Shown: positions 7,915 to 17,588 of the stretch, piece by piece
Layout of the letters: every line of letters starts with the position of its first letter
How positions within the stretch are numbered: position 1 is the stretch's first letter
Source of the DNA: an uncultured Verrucomicrobiota bacterium
GTDB lineage: Bacteria > Verrucomicrobiota > Verrucomicrobiia > Opitutales > Opitutaceae
Length of the DNA stretch: 64,000 bases
Direction: 5' to 3'
NCBI GenBank assembly: GCA_903876795.1
Contig: CAIRBK010000075.1
Span: 1 to 64,000, forward strand
The notes under the pieces: generated by a model
The model's input: the letters and a program-made list of their open reading frames with translations, nothing else
What the model was told of the DNA's origin: nothing
Databases searched by the model: none
Program-made: the position numbers and the translations under genes

Positions 7915-9078
7915 TCAGAAAAACTTCTTGGCCTTCTCGAAGAAGCTCTTCGAGGTGGGCTCGTCGGCGTCGCCGCTCACGCGCGCGAAATCCTCGAGGA
8001 TCTTCCGTTGCTCGGGCGTGAGCGACTGGGGCACCTCGACGTGGACGCGGATCAACTGGTCGCCGGACGAACCGCCGCGCAGGGACGGCATGCCCTTGCC
8101 CTTGAGTCGGAAGGTCGTGCCGCTCTGCGTGCCGACGGGGATCTTGAGCGAGGCTTTGCCGAAGAGCGTGGGCACCTCGATGCTGCCGCCAAGGGAGGCG
8201 AGCGTGAACTTGATGGGGATCTCGCAGAACAGATCGCCGCCCTGGCGTTCGAACAGCTCGTGGTCGCGGATGTTGATCACGATGTAGAGATCGCCGGGCT
8301 GGCCGCCGGCGAGACCGGCCTCGCCGTTGCCGCTCGAACGCAGGCGGGAGCCGGACTCGACGCCGGCGGGCACGCGCACGTTGAGTTTGGTGGTCTTGGC
8401 GGTGCGGCCCTCCCCGCGGCAGGCGGTGCAGGGCTTCTCGACTCGCTGGCCGCTGCCGCCGCATGTCGGGCACGTCTGTGTGAACGTGATGATGCCGCCG
8501 CTGCGGCGCACCTGGCCGTGGCCTGTGCAGGTGGGGCACTGAACCTTTTTGGAGCCGGGCTCGGCTCCGCTGCCGTCGCAGCGCTCGCAGGTCATGGCCT
8601 TGCGGAAACTGATCTCCTTTTCGACGCCCTTGGCGGCCTCCTCGAGGGTGATCTCCAGGTCGTAGCGCAGGTCGGCGCCATCGCGGTCGCCCCCGCGGCC
8701 GCCGCCGCCTCCAAACATCTCCTCGAAAATGCCGCCGCCGCCTCCCCCGCCGCCTCCGGCCCCGCCGAAGACGTCACGGAAGATGTCGAACGGATCATGG
8801 AACCCGCCGCCGCCGGCCCCGCCGGGCCCGCGCGGACCGGCCCCGCCGCCCTGCTGGAAGGCGGCGTGTCCATAACGGTCATACGCGGCGCGTTTCTGCG
8901 GGTCCTTGAGCACCTCGTAGGCCTCGGAGACTTTCTTGAACATCTCCTCGGCCTCCTTGTTGCCCGGGTTTTTATCGGGGTGATACTGCACGGCCTTCTT
9001 GCGATAGGCCTTCTTGAGATCCTCGTCGTTGGCGCCCTTCTCGACGCCGAGCAGTTCGTAGTAGTCTTGTTGGGCCAT
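7915..9078 (-). CDS. dnaJ: Chaperone protein DnaJ (Hsp40)
   Basis: Co-chaperone that delivers substrates to DnaK and stimulates its ATPase. Domains in order: J domain at residues 1-70 with the essential HPD motif ([19 protein letters not shown]); a Gly/Phe-rich linker at about 75-125 with long glycine runs; a zinc-finger region with four CxxCxGxG-type repeats ([32 protein letters not shown]); and the C-terminal substrate-binding domain. It is a full-length type I DnaJ at 387 residues. grpE ends 9 bases upstream, the usual heat-shock pairing; dnaK is not in the window. No CIRCE inverted repeat was seen upstream of grpE. Confidence 0.98.
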   Translation of the reverse strand: MAQQDYYELLGVEKGANDEDLKKAYRKKAVQYHPDKNPGNKEAEEMFKKVSEAYEVLKDPQKRAAYDRYGHAAFQQGGGAGPRGPGGAGGGGFHDPFDIFRDVFGGAGGGGGGGGGIFEEMFGGGGGRGGDRDGADLRYDLEITLEEAAKGVEKEISFRKAMTCERCDGSGAEPGSKKVQCPTCTGHGQVRRSGGIITFTQTCPTCGGSGQRVEKPCTACRGEGRTAKTTKLNVRVPAGVESGSRLRSSGNGEAGLAGGQPGDLYIVINIRDHELFERQGGDLFCEIPIKFTLASLGGSIEVPTLFGKASLKIPVGTQSGTTFRLKGKGMPSLRGGSSGDQLIRVHVEVPQSLTPEQRKILEDFARVSGDADEPTSKSFFEKAKKFF

Positions 9079-9087
9079 GGCGATGGA

Positions 9088-9696
9088 TCAGGCTTGGGCC
9101 TGTTCGGGGGCGGCGACCGCCGGACCGGTGGACACGATGACCGAGGCCGGGCGCAGCAGGCGGCCGTTGAGCGTGAAACCGGTGCGCACGACGGTGACCA
9201 CGGAGCCCTCTGCGATTTCGGCGCTGGGCTGCTGGGAGATCGCCTCGTGGAGATTGGGGTCGAAGGCCTGGCCGGCAGGGTTGACCTCCTTCAGGCCGTG
9301 GTTGGCCAGGGAGGCCTTGAGCTGGTCGGCCACCATGGAGATGCCGCCGACGAGGGTTTTAAGATCGGCGTTCGGGGCCTTGGCTGCGGCGAGGCCGAGA
9401 CCGAGGTTGTCGAGAACGGGCAGCAGGTCTTCGAGGACCCGGGAGGCGGCGAACTGGCGCAGCTCCTCCTTCTCGCGGATCGTGCGGCGACGATGATTGT
9501 CGAGATCGGCGACCGAGCGCACATAGCGGTCATAGTTGTCGGCGGCCTCTTTTTTGGCCACGGCGAGTTGGGCGGCCAGATCGGGAGCGGCTGCGGGGGC
9601 CTCGGAAACTGGAGTCGCCGGAGCCGGCTCGGGGGCGGCGGCAGTCGGAGGCTGGGGGGTCGAAGGTTCTTGGGCTTGAGATTCGGGCGCGTTCAT
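9088..9696 (-). CDS. grpE: Nucleotide exchange factor GrpE
   Basis: Exchanges ADP for ATP on DnaK. The first ~60 residues are Pro/Ala-rich and disordered. A long helical region follows (residues about 65-110, AKKEAADNYDRYVRSVADL), then the compact beta domain, with the family pattern NPAGQAFDPNLHEAISQQPS and the ending VVRTGFTLNGRLLRPASVIVS. 202 residues is typical. It is the first heat-shock gene of the minus-strand run grpE-dnaJ-purN-argC. Confidence 0.96.
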   Translation of the reverse strand: MNAPESQAQEPSTPQPPTAAAPEPAPATPVSEAPAAAPDLAAQLAVAKKEAADNYDRYVRSVADLDNHRRRTIREKEELRQFAASRVLEDLLPVLDNLGLGLAAAKAPNADLKTLVGGISMVADQLKASLANHGLKEVNPAGQAFDPNLHEAISQQPSAEIAEGSVVTVVRTGFTLNGRLLRPASVIVSTGPAVAAPEQAQA

Positions 9697-9711
9697 AAAC
9701 CGCCCACATAA

Positions 9712-10524
9712 TCAAGGCTTCGGACGATCTTCAAGTTTCCTCAGAGTCCAATCCACGTTTTCCCGGTTTTCACCCCAGGCGTAGGTCTTGCGTTCGGTCG
9801 GCTTGGTGGCGTCGAGCACGACGCGTTTGAGATCGGAGGGAACCACTTCGCCGATACTCACGCCGGCGGCGGTTACCTCGGCAGGCAGGTCGTTGTTCAA
9901 AGCCCCGAGCGAGGTCACGTCCCGGTAGTTTCGCTGGAACGCCAACTGGTGCACCCGCTCGGACTCGCGCCCGGGGCGCTCGTCCTTGACGACCACCTGG
10001 CCGACGCGCAGGTCGAGTTTTTGCACGAGATACGCGGGCGAGGCCGCTTCGCCGCCCGGTTTGGCAGCCGGTCTGGCCGCAGGTTTGCTGGCGGGCTTGG
10101 TGTTCCTAGCGGCGGCCATACGGCGGTAGATCAGATCGAGATTGTTGGATCCACGGGCATTGGTGACGACGTTCACGCGGGTCACGTCGATCGTGGTCAT
10201 GTCGATCACCGGGTTGCTCGTGAGCACCGAGAATAGATCGGCCTTGGCTGAGAATTGATGGACCTCGAGGAAGTTGCCCTCGGAGAAGCCGGTGGGATTA
10301 ACGATCGCCAGCCCGCGCATTCGCACCTCGGCGGTAAATGGGTTGGCGTAGAAATAATCCACTCTGGCCTGACATCCGGTTCGGTTCTGGATGACGCTCG
10401 TGAACAAGCCCGGCAGAAAGACCATCCACCCCAGGGCAAGCGTGGAAAACAAGCACAGCAGAAACATCACCACCTGCATGAGGGCGCCGCCCCCCTGACT
10501 GGATCGTGAATATTTTAGGCGCAT
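9712..10524 (-). CDS. Membrane-anchored AsmA-like conserved protein
   Basis: Function is not assigned. Residues 15-40 form one hydrophobic segment (MQVVMFLLCLFSTLALGWMV), so the protein is probably anchored in the inner membrane with a periplasmic body. The region after it (GLAIVNPTGFSEGNFLEVHQFSAKADLFSVLTSNPVIDM) has the strand pattern of the AsmA/DUF748 N-terminus. A low-complexity stretch of Lys-Pro-Ala follows at about 140-160, then a beta-rich tail. An internal ATG at residue 16 is an alternative start and would begin directly at the membrane segment. It lies 15 bases upstream of grpE and could be its operon leader, but nothing ties it to heat shock. Confidence 0.65.
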   Translation of the reverse strand: MRLKYSRSSQGGGALMQVVMFLLCLFSTLALGWMVFLPGLFTSVIQNRTGCQARVDYFYANPFTAEVRMRGLAIVNPTGFSEGNFLEVHQFSAKADLFSVLTSNPVIDMTTIDVTRVNVVTNARGSNNLDLIYRRMAAARNTKPASKPAARPAAKPGGEAASPAYLVQKLDLRVGQVVVKDERPGRESERVHQLAFQRNYRDVTSLGALNNDLPAEVTAAGVSIGEVVPSDLKRVVLDATKPTERKTYAWGENRENVDWTLRKLEDRPKP

Positions 10525-10547
10525 AACTCTCCCCTGACAGCACCGTG

Positions 10548-11495
10548 TCAGTGAAAGTTCTCGGTTACGAGTACTAGAGCGTCGGTTTGCGCGATAAATG
10601 AATTTTTTACGGAATAGGGCATGACCACGTTGTCGCCCCGGCCGAGCATCTGGCCCTCAGGACCGGCAAGGCGTCCCTCGACGATGCTCAAGATTCTGGG
10701 TTGTTCCCCAGCCTCGAAAACGATCTCCGCACCCGCGGCCAAAGGCACGCGGCGGATGCGGAACTCATTTGCGTCAGCGATGGTCGCCGCGAGCCTCTGC
10801 CCGCGCACGGCCTCGGGCTCGAAGTCGTCCCACCTGATGGATTTCAATGATTGCTCGACGTGCATCGCGCGCGGCTTGCCGTCGAGGCCGACACGGCCCC
10901 AGTCGTAAACACGGTAGGTGGTGTCGGAGTTTTGTTGTATTTCCAGGATCAGGTTGCCGCCGTCGATCGCATGGATCTGGCCGCTGTGCACGAGAATGGA
11001 GTCGCCCGCCGTCACCGGGAAACGATGCACGCAATCCTCCAGAGTGAGATCGGCCAGAGCCTGCTCGAATCGGGCGCGGGTCACGCCGCGCTTCAGCCCT
11101 ACGATTAGGTGCGAGTCGGGAGCGCACGCGGCGATATACCAGTTCTCGGTCTTGGGCTCGCCCTTGAGCTCCGGGGCGACCGCCGCCGGCGGGTGTACTT
11201 GCAGACTCAACCGCTCCTTGCAGTCGAGCCACTTTACGAGAATCGGGAAAGCGCGGTCGGCCGGCCAGCCGGGTCCCATGATCTCGGCCGCATGATTCGC
11301 GATGACTTCTCGCAAGGTCCTTCCATCAAACCGACCGCCGACGACCACCGACTGGGCCTCGGGGCGATCGACTATCTCCCAACTCTCGCCGATCGGACGC
11401 CCGGCCGGCAATGCCCGGCCTAAAGCGCCTTCCAGGGCGCGACCGCCCCAGACGCGGTCTTGGTAAAGTGGCTGCAGACGTAGAAATGCTGACAT
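10548..11495 (-). CDS. manA: Class I mannose-6-phosphate isomerase (phosphomannose isomerase)
   Basis: Zinc enzyme interconverting fructose-6-phosphate and mannose-6-phosphate. Zinc-site motifs are visible: LSLQVHPP (Gln and His ligands), GEPKTENWY (Glu) and VHSGQIHAIDGGNLILEIQQNSD (His). ILVHSG is followed by TTYRVYDWGRVGLDGKPR, a hallmark of the short bacterial ManA/PMI type. About 315 residues. The frame is open a further 35 codons upstream, but MSAFLRLQPLYQDRVWGGR is the standard N-terminus, so the ATG at 11495 was chosen. It is divergent from ftsK with only about 105 bases between the two starts. Confidence 0.95.
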   Translation of the reverse strand: MSAFLRLQPLYQDRVWGGRALEGALGRALPAGRPIGESWEIVDRPEAQSVVVGGRFDGRTLREVIANHAAEIMGPGWPADRAFPILVKWLDCKERLSLQVHPPAAVAPELKGEPKTENWYIAACAPDSHLIVGLKRGVTRARFEQALADLTLEDCVHRFPVTAGDSILVHSGQIHAIDGGNLILEIQQNSDTTYRVYDWGRVGLDGKPRAMHVEQSLKSIRWDDFEPEAVRGQRLAATIADANEFRIRRVPLAAGAEIVFEAGEQPRILSIVEGRLAGPEGQMLGRGDNVVMPYSVKNSFIAQTDALVLVTENFH

Positions 11496-11600
11496 GATGA
11501 GATGTGAGTGTGGTGTGAAACCGAGAAGCGGGGTATATTCCGTTTGACCGACAGGGGCGTTGCCGTGGAATCCGTCCGGTCGTCCCAGGCCGTAACACAC

Positions 11601-14063
11601 ATGCCCAAGCCCGCGAGTTCAAATCCAAACACCGTTCCCTCGTTTCAACCGCCCCGCCCCCGGCCGCGGTGGGCTGCGGCCAGCGCTTGTTTTCTGATCG
11701 GGCTGCTTATCACCGTCGCGTTTTTGGACTTCGCACCCGAACAAAGCCGGCAAACCGGGACCAACTTCCGTCAGGCCACCCCGAACCTCGTCGGCTGGGT
11801 CGGGGCGGAGTCCACTTGGTGGGCACTGCATTATATTGGTCTGAGCATCTGGCTGCTGCCTCCCTTTCTCTTCTGGATGACCTACCTCGCGCTTCGGAAT
11901 GCCAAGCAGTTCGCCGCCACGCGGCTCGGGGCCATGCTCGTCTGCGTGCTCAGCGCGTCCTCGCTTGCCGCCATGGTCGAGAGTTTCGGCAAGACCAATT
12001 ACTTCACCGAGGGTCTGGGCGGGCTGCTCGGCAACCTCGTTTATCAGGGCCTCTTTAAGGAAACGCTAGGCGTGTTCGGAACCGTCCTGTTGCTAGGCAC
12101 CACTTACGTTGTTTGCTTCGTTTTCATCCTTGCGCGCGACATCGGCGCTGAGTTCGACAAACTCTTTCAGGCCTTCCATGCTTGGCGCGAAAGCCGGGCT
12201 GCCGCCAAAGCCGAAGCCGCCGAACTGCGCGCGCAGCTCAAGGCCTCCGCCGAAAAACGCAAGGCCGAGGCAAAAGCAGCCGCCGTCGTCGTCGATGCCC
12301 CGCCTCCGTCCGGTAAAAAGCTCACCCTCCCGCGAGCCTCCGACAACCCCCTGGCGCCACCCGCACCCAAACCGGATACGGAGCCCAAATCCGCATCGGA
12401 CGCCGCCGAGCCCGCGCCAGTCATCCCCAAAATCAACCGCGGCACCGCCAAGACTGAAGGCACCCTTGAGCCCATTCCCGGCGGCCTCGGCTCCGTCTCC
12501 ATCGTCAAACCCGAGGAGACCCGCAAGGCCAAGGCCCCCGCCGTGCCGCTCGTCGAGGAAAACTACCAATTTCCCCCGCTCACACTGCTCAAGGACCAAG
12601 CCCCCGGAGCCGCCGGCGGCTCCGACGACGAATACGCCAAAAACATGGCCGACCTCGTTCGCATCCTCGGCGAGTTCAACGTCATCGTCACCCCCGGCGA
12701 GATCCACGTCGGCCCCGTCATCACCTGCTACGAGGTTGTTCCCGCCCCCGGCGTGCGCGTCGAAAAAATCGCCGGCCTCGACAAAAACATCGCCTTGGGC
12801 ATGCGCGCGCAGTCGGTGCGCATCCTCGCTCCCATACCGGGCAAGGCCGCCGTCGGCGTCGAGATGCCGAACCGCACCCCGACCCCGGTCGGTATGCGCG
12901 AGATCCTTGAGTCCGAGGACTGGTCCGCCGCCAAGGCCGAGATCCCCATCGCCCTCGGCAAAGACGTCTCCGGCAAACCCCTGATCTCCGATCTCGCCAA
13001 GATGCCCCACCTCCTGATCGCCGGCGCCACCGGCTCGGGCAAATCCGTCTGCATCAACTCCATCATCGCCTCCATCGTTTATCGCAAAAGCCCCAAGGAC
13101 CTGCGCCTCATCATGGTGGACCCCAAGGTCGTCGAGTTGAAGGTCTTCAACACCCTTCCCCACATGCTCATCCCGGTGGTGACCGAGCCCAAGAAGGTCC
13201 CCTCCGCCCTCAAGTGGCTCCTCGGCGAGATGGAGCAACGCTACCAGCAGTTTGCCAAGGTCGGCGTGCGCAACATCGCCGGCTTCAACTCCCGCAAAAA
13301 ATCCGCCGCCCCCGCCGCCGACCTCCAGCCCTCTCTCGACGGCGTTGACCCACTCGCCGCCGACGACGGCCTGGAAATCCCCGAGCGCCTCCCCTACATC
13401 GTCGCCATCATCGACGAACTCGCCGACCTCATGATGGTCGCCCCGGCCGAGATCGAGACTTCCATCGCCCGCCTCGCCCAGCTCGCCCGCGCCGCCGGCA
13501 TCCACCTCATAATCGCCACCCAGCGACCCTCGGTCAACGTCATCACCGGCGTCATCAAGGCCAACCTGCCCTCACGCATCGCTTTCCAGGTCGCCTCCCA
13601 GGTGGACTCCCGCACCATCCTCGACGGCAAGGGTGCCGACACCCTCATCGGCCGCGGCGACATGTTGTTCTCGCCCCCCGGCAGCTCCCGTCTCGTCCGC
13701 GCCCAGGGTGCCTTCGTCTCCGACGAAGAGGTCAACGAATTCGTCGAGTTCCTCAAGCGCAACGGCCCGCCCCAATACGCCCAGTCCGTCCAGCAACAGA
13801 TCGACCGCGACGCCTCGGCCGCCGACGAAGGCGACGAGGAAGACGCCGACGAGGACCTCGGCGACGACGAAGACCTCTACAACCAGGCCCTCGACGTCAT
13901 CAAATCCACCAAACGCGCCTCCACTTCCATGATCCAGCGGCGTCTCCGCATCGGCTACAACCGCGCCGCCCGCATCATGGACCTCATGGAGCAGAAGGGC
14001 ATCGTGGGCCCCGAAAACGGCTCCAACCCCCGCGAGATCCTCGTTGACCTCGACAGCCTGTAA
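11601..14063 (+). CDS. ftsK: DNA translocase FtsK
   Basis: Septum-anchored ATPase that pumps chromosome ends during division and activates dimer resolution. Four hydrophobic segments lie in residues ~25-190 (N-terminal membrane domain), then a Lys/Ala/Pro-rich linker of ~130 residues. The motor has Walker A GATGSGKSVC and Walker B LPYIVAIIDELADLMMV, with the FtsK signature IHLIIATQRPSVNVITG. An acidic stretch (DEGDEEDADEDLGDDED) precedes the C-terminal gamma winged helix (STSMIQRRLRIGYNRAARIMDLME) that reads KOPS sites. About 820 residues. The ATG at 11601 was preferred to a GTG 93 bases upstream, which would extend into the manA promoter region. Confidence 0.97.
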   Translation: MPKPASSNPNTVPSFQPPRPRPRWAAASACFLIGLLITVAFLDFAPEQSRQTGTNFRQATPNLVGWVGAESTWWALHYIGLSIWLLPPFLFWMTYLALRNAKQFAATRLGAMLVCVLSASSLAAMVESFGKTNYFTEGLGGLLGNLVYQGLFKETLGVFGTVLLLGTTYVVCFVFILARDIGAEFDKLFQAFHAWRESRAAAKAEAAELRAQLKASAEKRKAEAKAAAVVVDAPPPSGKKLTLPRASDNPLAPPAPKPDTEPKSASDAAEPAPVIPKINRGTAKTEGTLEPIPGGLGSVSIVKPEETRKAKAPAVPLVEENYQFPPLTLLKDQAPGAAGGSDDEYAKNMADLVRILGEFNVIVTPGEIHVGPVITCYEVVPAPGVRVEKIAGLDKNIALGMRAQSVRILAPIPGKAAVGVEMPNRTPTPVGMREILESEDWSAAKAEIPIALGKDVSGKPLISDLAKMPHLLIAGATGSGKSVCINSIIASIVYRKSPKDLRLIMVDPKVVELKVFNTLPHMLIPVVTEPKKVPSALKWLLGEMEQRYQQFAKVGVRNIAGFNSRKKSAAPAADLQPSLDGVDPLAADDGLEIPERLPYIVAIIDELADLMMVAPAEIETSIARLAQLARAAGIHLIIATQRPSVNVITGVIKANLPSRIAFQVASQVDSRTILDGKGADTLIGRGDMLFSPPGSSRLVRAQGAFVSDEEVNEFVEFLKRNGPPQYAQSVQQQIDRDASAADEGDEEDADEDLGDDEDLYNQALDVIKSTKRASTSMIQRRLRIGYNRAARIMDLMEQKGIVGPENGSNPREILVDLDSL

Positions 14064-14122
14064 TCGCGCATCCGGCTAAAATCCGCCTTCCCCTCGCTCT
14101 CCCTTTTCCCTAATTCCCTCCC

Positions 14123-14938
14123 ATGCAGACCATCGGTGAACGCCTCGAAGAAGCCCGCAAGCGCAAAGGCATCTCCATCCGGGAAGCCGCCGAAGCGACC
14201 AAAATCCGCGGCGACTACCTGCACAAATACGAGAGCAACCAGTTCGACATCAAGCTGCCCGAGATCTACGTGCGCGGCTTCCTGCGCACCTACGCCAACT
14301 ACCTCAAGCTCCCCGGCGACAAACTCGTCAACGACTACCTCGCCCTCGGCCTCAGTGAAGCCACCAAGACCAGCCGCTCGCTCAACCGCGAGGTTTACGG
14401 TCGCATGGACATCAGCGTCGCCTCCGCCAAGGCCGGCGCCATCCCCGAAGCTCCTTCGGCCGCCGCCGCCATGACCCCCGCCGCCGACTCCGTCCACGGC
14501 GACAAAAATCCCGCCACCTTCCGTCCTCGCGCCCCCGGCGGCCTCAACCTCGACGCCGATCTCATTGTCAAAGCTGCCGCGCTCATCGGTGGCTTGGTGG
14601 TGCTCGTACTCCTGCTCGTGTGGGGCATCAGCGCCCTCACCACCAGCAAACCCGCCGCCGACGCCATCACCTGGGTCAAGCCCCAGCCCGGCGACAACCT
14701 GCTCGGCCTGGTCGCGGTGGCCCCCGTGGAGCTTGTGACCGCCACCGACTCGACCGGCACCGTGCTCTACCGCGGACCGCTCAAGACGGGCGAAAGCCGC
14801 TCGGTACCCCGCAACAACGCGATCACCATCCAGACCGAGACCCCCCAGTCGGTGCTGATCGAACTCGGCGGCCAGAAATGGCCCCTCAAGGACGCCACTG
14901 GCCAGTTCATCAAGCGCTCCACCGTCAAGGCCCCGTAA
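14123..14938 (+). CDS. RodZ-like helix-turn-helix membrane protein
   Basis: Cytoskeletal/cell-shape type protein: a cytoplasmic helix-turn-helix joined to a periplasmic beta domain by one membrane helix. Residues 1-70 are a Cro/cI-like HTH with the RodZ pattern (TIGERLEEARKRKGISIREA, then IYVRGFLRTYANYLKL). A disordered linker follows, then a membrane segment around residues 150-175 (VLVLLLVWGI). The C-terminal ~85 residues match the RodZ tail (VTATDSTGTVLYRGPLKTGE). RodZ binds MreB and helps the elongation machinery. It follows ftsK by 59 bases on the same strand, so it is probably co-transcribed with it. Confidence 0.85.
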   Translation: MQTIGERLEEARKRKGISIREAAEATKIRGDYLHKYESNQFDIKLPEIYVRGFLRTYANYLKLPGDKLVNDYLALGLSEATKTSRSLNREVYGRMDISVASAKAGAIPEAPSAAAAMTPAADSVHGDKNPATFRPRAPGGLNLDADLIVKAAALIGGLVVLVLLLVWGISALTTSKPAADAITWVKPQPGDNLLGLVAVAPVELVTATDSTGTVLYRGPLKTGESRSVPRNNAITIQTETPQSVLIELGGQKWPLKDATGQFIKRSTVKAP

Positions 14939-15248
14939 TGCCCGAGAAAACGGCCGGGAAGTACCCCGGCGCACGCCCGTTGCGTTCCGTCTGTTTTTAA
15001 AACCGGATTCTGGCGGCCCCTTGAGCCAAGGACGGGAAATCGACACCCGCGCGGGCCCGACCCGGGAAACGGGAGATCGACAGCGGATCGGCTGGATGAA
15101 AGGGCGAGCGTAGTTCACGCAGGAGTGCGATGACTCCCGAAGGAAGCCTGCTTGGCTAATCTTTGCGCACGGCGGTGTGGAGCAAAGAAAGACATAGGTA
15201 GGATTTCGCGTTGCCCACGCATAGGGGCTATCCATCTATGTCAGCTGC
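14939..15248. other. 310-bp spacer between the rodZ-like gene and the cyclase gene
   Basis: No gene is seen. A short GC hairpin (around 14953-14970, GCCGGG/CCCGGC) lies just after the rodZ-like stop, with a short T run near 14990, a weak terminator candidate. Two imperfect direct repeats of GGGA-(A/G)-ATCGACA lie at about 15036 and 15070. Confidence 0.4.
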
Positions 15249-17447
15249 ATGAACAAGCGTGCATACGGCTTTCTGCAAGAACACGTCCTGCCCGTTCTCG
15301 TGTGTGTCGGCCTGGCTTGGGCCATAAGCGGCACTTCCTGGATGCAACGCCTGGAAACCGTAACCCTGGATCTTATCACCCAATACCGGGTGCGCTTCCA
15401 AAAGCCGCCGGACCCAAGGATCGTCACGGTTGCCATCGACGATGACAGCATCGAGGCCTACGGCCGCTGGCCCTGGGATCGCAAAGTTCATGCGCGGTTT
15501 CTTTATAGTATGTCTTTTGGCAAACCGGCCGCTGTCGTGTGGGATATCTTGTTCCTCGAGCCGTCCCCGGAAGGTGAGAGCGATGACTCCATGCAAGCAG
15601 CCGCCTCTCAACTGGGCGGACGCGTGATCTTCGGAGCGTATGCGACCGACGACGATCCGCAGCAACCGCCGCCCCTACCCTCCGCCAATCAGCCCCTGGT
15701 TCGCATCGAGGGAGATCAAAACCTCCTCCCGTCCTCCCAATTCGCGATGCGCCCGGTGCTCAAGTTCCAGTCCGTCGGCTTGACCGCCTTTTGCGACACG
15801 CCCCCTGGCCGCGATGGCGTCCGCCGGCATGTTCCCATGCTCCTGCGCATCGGCGATCAGGTTTACCCCAGCCTCTCGCTGCAGAGTGTGATGCTTTACT
15901 ATAACGTTCAGCCGCGCCAGGTGCGCGTGGTGTTGGGCGACGCCATCTATTTGGAAAGCGACACCCGGCCGCTTCGTATTCCCATCGATGAGGGCGGCCT
16001 GTATCTGATTAACTACCGCTACGGCACCAAGGAGAGCAACATGGCGCGCTTCTCGATGCTGACGGAAAGTTACCGCCTGAATTACGTCGAGGAGACACCC
16101 CAGGAAAACCTGTTCCCGGTTCAGGACAAAATTTTACTCGTCGGGCAAGTCTCCACCGGACTGAGCGACAATGGCCTGACTCCGTTCGGCGCCGAGACCC
16201 CGCTCGTGCTCGTCCACGCCAACGTCATGGACAACATCCTCAACGAGGATTACGCGCACCGTAGCGCGAGCTGGCCGGTGCTCCTGGGGGCGTCACTTCT
16301 GGGCCTGGTCGGGCTTGTCTTTCTGGCAAAACGCCGACTCTACCTGCAGGCATTCTACGCATTTGGCGTGCCCGTACTCTATCTGGCGCTGGCCGCGTAT
16401 TGCTGGATACGGTTGAGCCTGTGGTTGCCGCTGCTCTGGCCGGTTCTCGGCTTCGGCGGTTTGCAGGTCTTCATGATCGTGCGTCAACTCGTCCGCGAGC
16501 AGCGCGCCAAGCAGCAGATCAAGGGCATGTTCGGCACCTACGTGTCGCCCGCGCTCGTCAACCGCATGATCGAGTCCGGCAAATCACCCGAGCTCGGCGG
16601 CCACGAGGAAAACATCACCGCGTATTTTTCGGACATTCAGTCGTTCTCCACGCTCGCGGAGAAGCTGCCGCCGGACCGTTTGGTCGTGCTGATGAATGAA
16701 TACCTCACCGCCTGCACCGACATCATACAACAGGAGGGCGGCACACTGGACAAATATATCGGCGACGCCGTGGTGGCCATGTTCGGCGCTCCCTTGCCCT
16801 TGCCCGATCACGCCCTGCGCGCCTGTGTCGCCAGCCAGCGCATTCACCTGAAGTTGCTCGAACTTCGCCGGAATTGGAAAGCCGCCGGTGAGCAATGGCC
16901 GGCCATCGTCCACGAGATGCAGTCACGCATCGGCCTGAACAGCGGCCCGGTCATCGTCGGCAACATGGGCAGCAGCACGCGGTTCAATTACACCATGATG
17001 GGCGACAACGTGAACCTCGCCGCACGCATGGAATCAGGCGCCAAGAGCTGGGGTGTTTATTCCATGTGTACCGAAGCGACCAAAACCGCCTGCGAGAGCC
17101 ATGGGCCCGGCCAGGTGTTCTTCCGCGCGCTGGGTCGCATCGTCGTCAAAGGCCGCACCACCGCCGTGCCCATTTATGAAATCGTGGGTCTGGGCGAACA
17201 CGTCACCGACCGCACCCGCGACTGCGTGCGACTTTTTGAAGAGGCGCTGAATCGTCACTACGCCCGCGACTGGGACGGTGCGTTGGAGTTGTTTCGCCGG
17301 AGCGAGCCGTTGGAGCCCAACCAGCCCGGTGTCACGCCCGGCGTATTCGGCAACCCCTCGCGCATTTATATCCAAATCGTACAGCGCTACCAGATCGCTC
17401 CCCCCGCTGCGGGCTGGGAGGGCGAATACGTCATGACGGAGAAATAA
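15249..17447 (+). CDS. Adenylate/guanylate cyclase with CHASE2 sensor domain
   Basis: Membrane sensor that makes a cyclic nucleotide in response to an extracytoplasmic signal. Order: a signal-anchor helix (residues ~12-30), a CHASE2 domain (~35-330, with RFQKPPDPRIVTVAIDDDSI near its start), two or three membrane helices (~340-420), then a class III cyclase domain (~455-650). The metal-binding aspartates are in AYFSDIQSFSTLAEKL and DKYIGDAVVAMFGAP. The later NYTMMGDNVNLAARMESGAK carries the transition-state Asn/Arg region. A short TPR-like tail follows (HYARDWDGALELFRRSEPLEPNQ). Length (732) and order are typical of bacterial CHASE2 cyclases. Substrate choice (ATP or GTP) is not decided here. 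Confidence 0.93.
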   Translation: MNKRAYGFLQEHVLPVLVCVGLAWAISGTSWMQRLETVTLDLITQYRVRFQKPPDPRIVTVAIDDDSIEAYGRWPWDRKVHARFLYSMSFGKPAAVVWDILFLEPSPEGESDDSMQAAASQLGGRVIFGAYATDDDPQQPPPLPSANQPLVRIEGDQNLLPSSQFAMRPVLKFQSVGLTAFCDTPPGRDGVRRHVPMLLRIGDQVYPSLSLQSVMLYYNVQPRQVRVVLGDAIYLESDTRPLRIPIDEGGLYLINYRYGTKESNMARFSMLTESYRLNYVEETPQENLFPVQDKILLVGQVSTGLSDNGLTPFGAETPLVLVHANVMDNILNEDYAHRSASWPVLLGASLLGLVGLVFLAKRRLYLQAFYAFGVPVLYLALAAYCWIRLSLWLPLLWPVLGFGGLQVFMIVRQLVREQRAKQQIKGMFGTYVSPALVNRMIESGKSPELGGHEENITAYFSDIQSFSTLAEKLPPDRLVVLMNEYLTACTDIIQQEGGTLDKYIGDAVVAMFGAPLPLPDHALRACVASQRIHLKLLELRRNWKAAGEQWPAIVHEMQSRIGLNSGPVIVGNMGSSTRFNYTMMGDNVNLAARMESGAKSWGVYSMCTEATKTACESHGPGQVFFRALGRIVVKGRTTAVPIYEIVGLGEHVTDRTRDCVRLFEEALNRHYARDWDGALELFRRSEPLEPNQPGVTPGVFGNPSRIYIQIVQRYQIAPPAAGWEGEYVMTEK

Positions 17448-17549
17448 TACCAATGGCCGGATGCTCCAAAACGAAATCGCTCGGCGATTCCGCTACGTTG
17501 GGAATCCGTGGCGGATCGGCGGAGCCGTTTCATCCGGATAGTCTTAATT
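17448..17549. repeat. Dispersed palindromic repeat, family 2, copy 1
   Basis: About 102 bp beginning at the base after the cyclase stop codon. It matches 45606-45723 from end to end (TACCAA-(T/A)-GGCCGGATG at the left, GGATAGTCTTAAT at the right) with a small internal deletion. The centre is an inverted repeat: ATTCCGCTACG and its near complement in ATCCGTGGCGGAT. Confidence 0.85.
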
Positions 17550-17588
17550 CACGCATCGATGGGTATAAGCCTTCGCCGGACGGCGTGG

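Noticed and set aside
6399-8021. Long plus-strand open frame over argC/purN
   Set aside because: An antisense shadow of GC-rich coding sequence; argC and purN on the other strand have complete catalytic motifs.
7705-9711. 668-codon plus-strand open frame over purN/dnaJ/grpE
   Set aside because: Composition is Ala/Gly/Leu-rich antisense translation; DnaJ and GrpE are certain on the opposite strand.
9697-9711. CIRCE element upstream of grpE
   Set aside because: No TTAGCACTC-N9-GAGTGCTAA inverted repeat is present in the short gap or just upstream.
12093-13505. 470-codon minus-strand open frame within ftsK
   Set aside because: An antisense shadow; FtsK motor motifs are intact on the plus strand.
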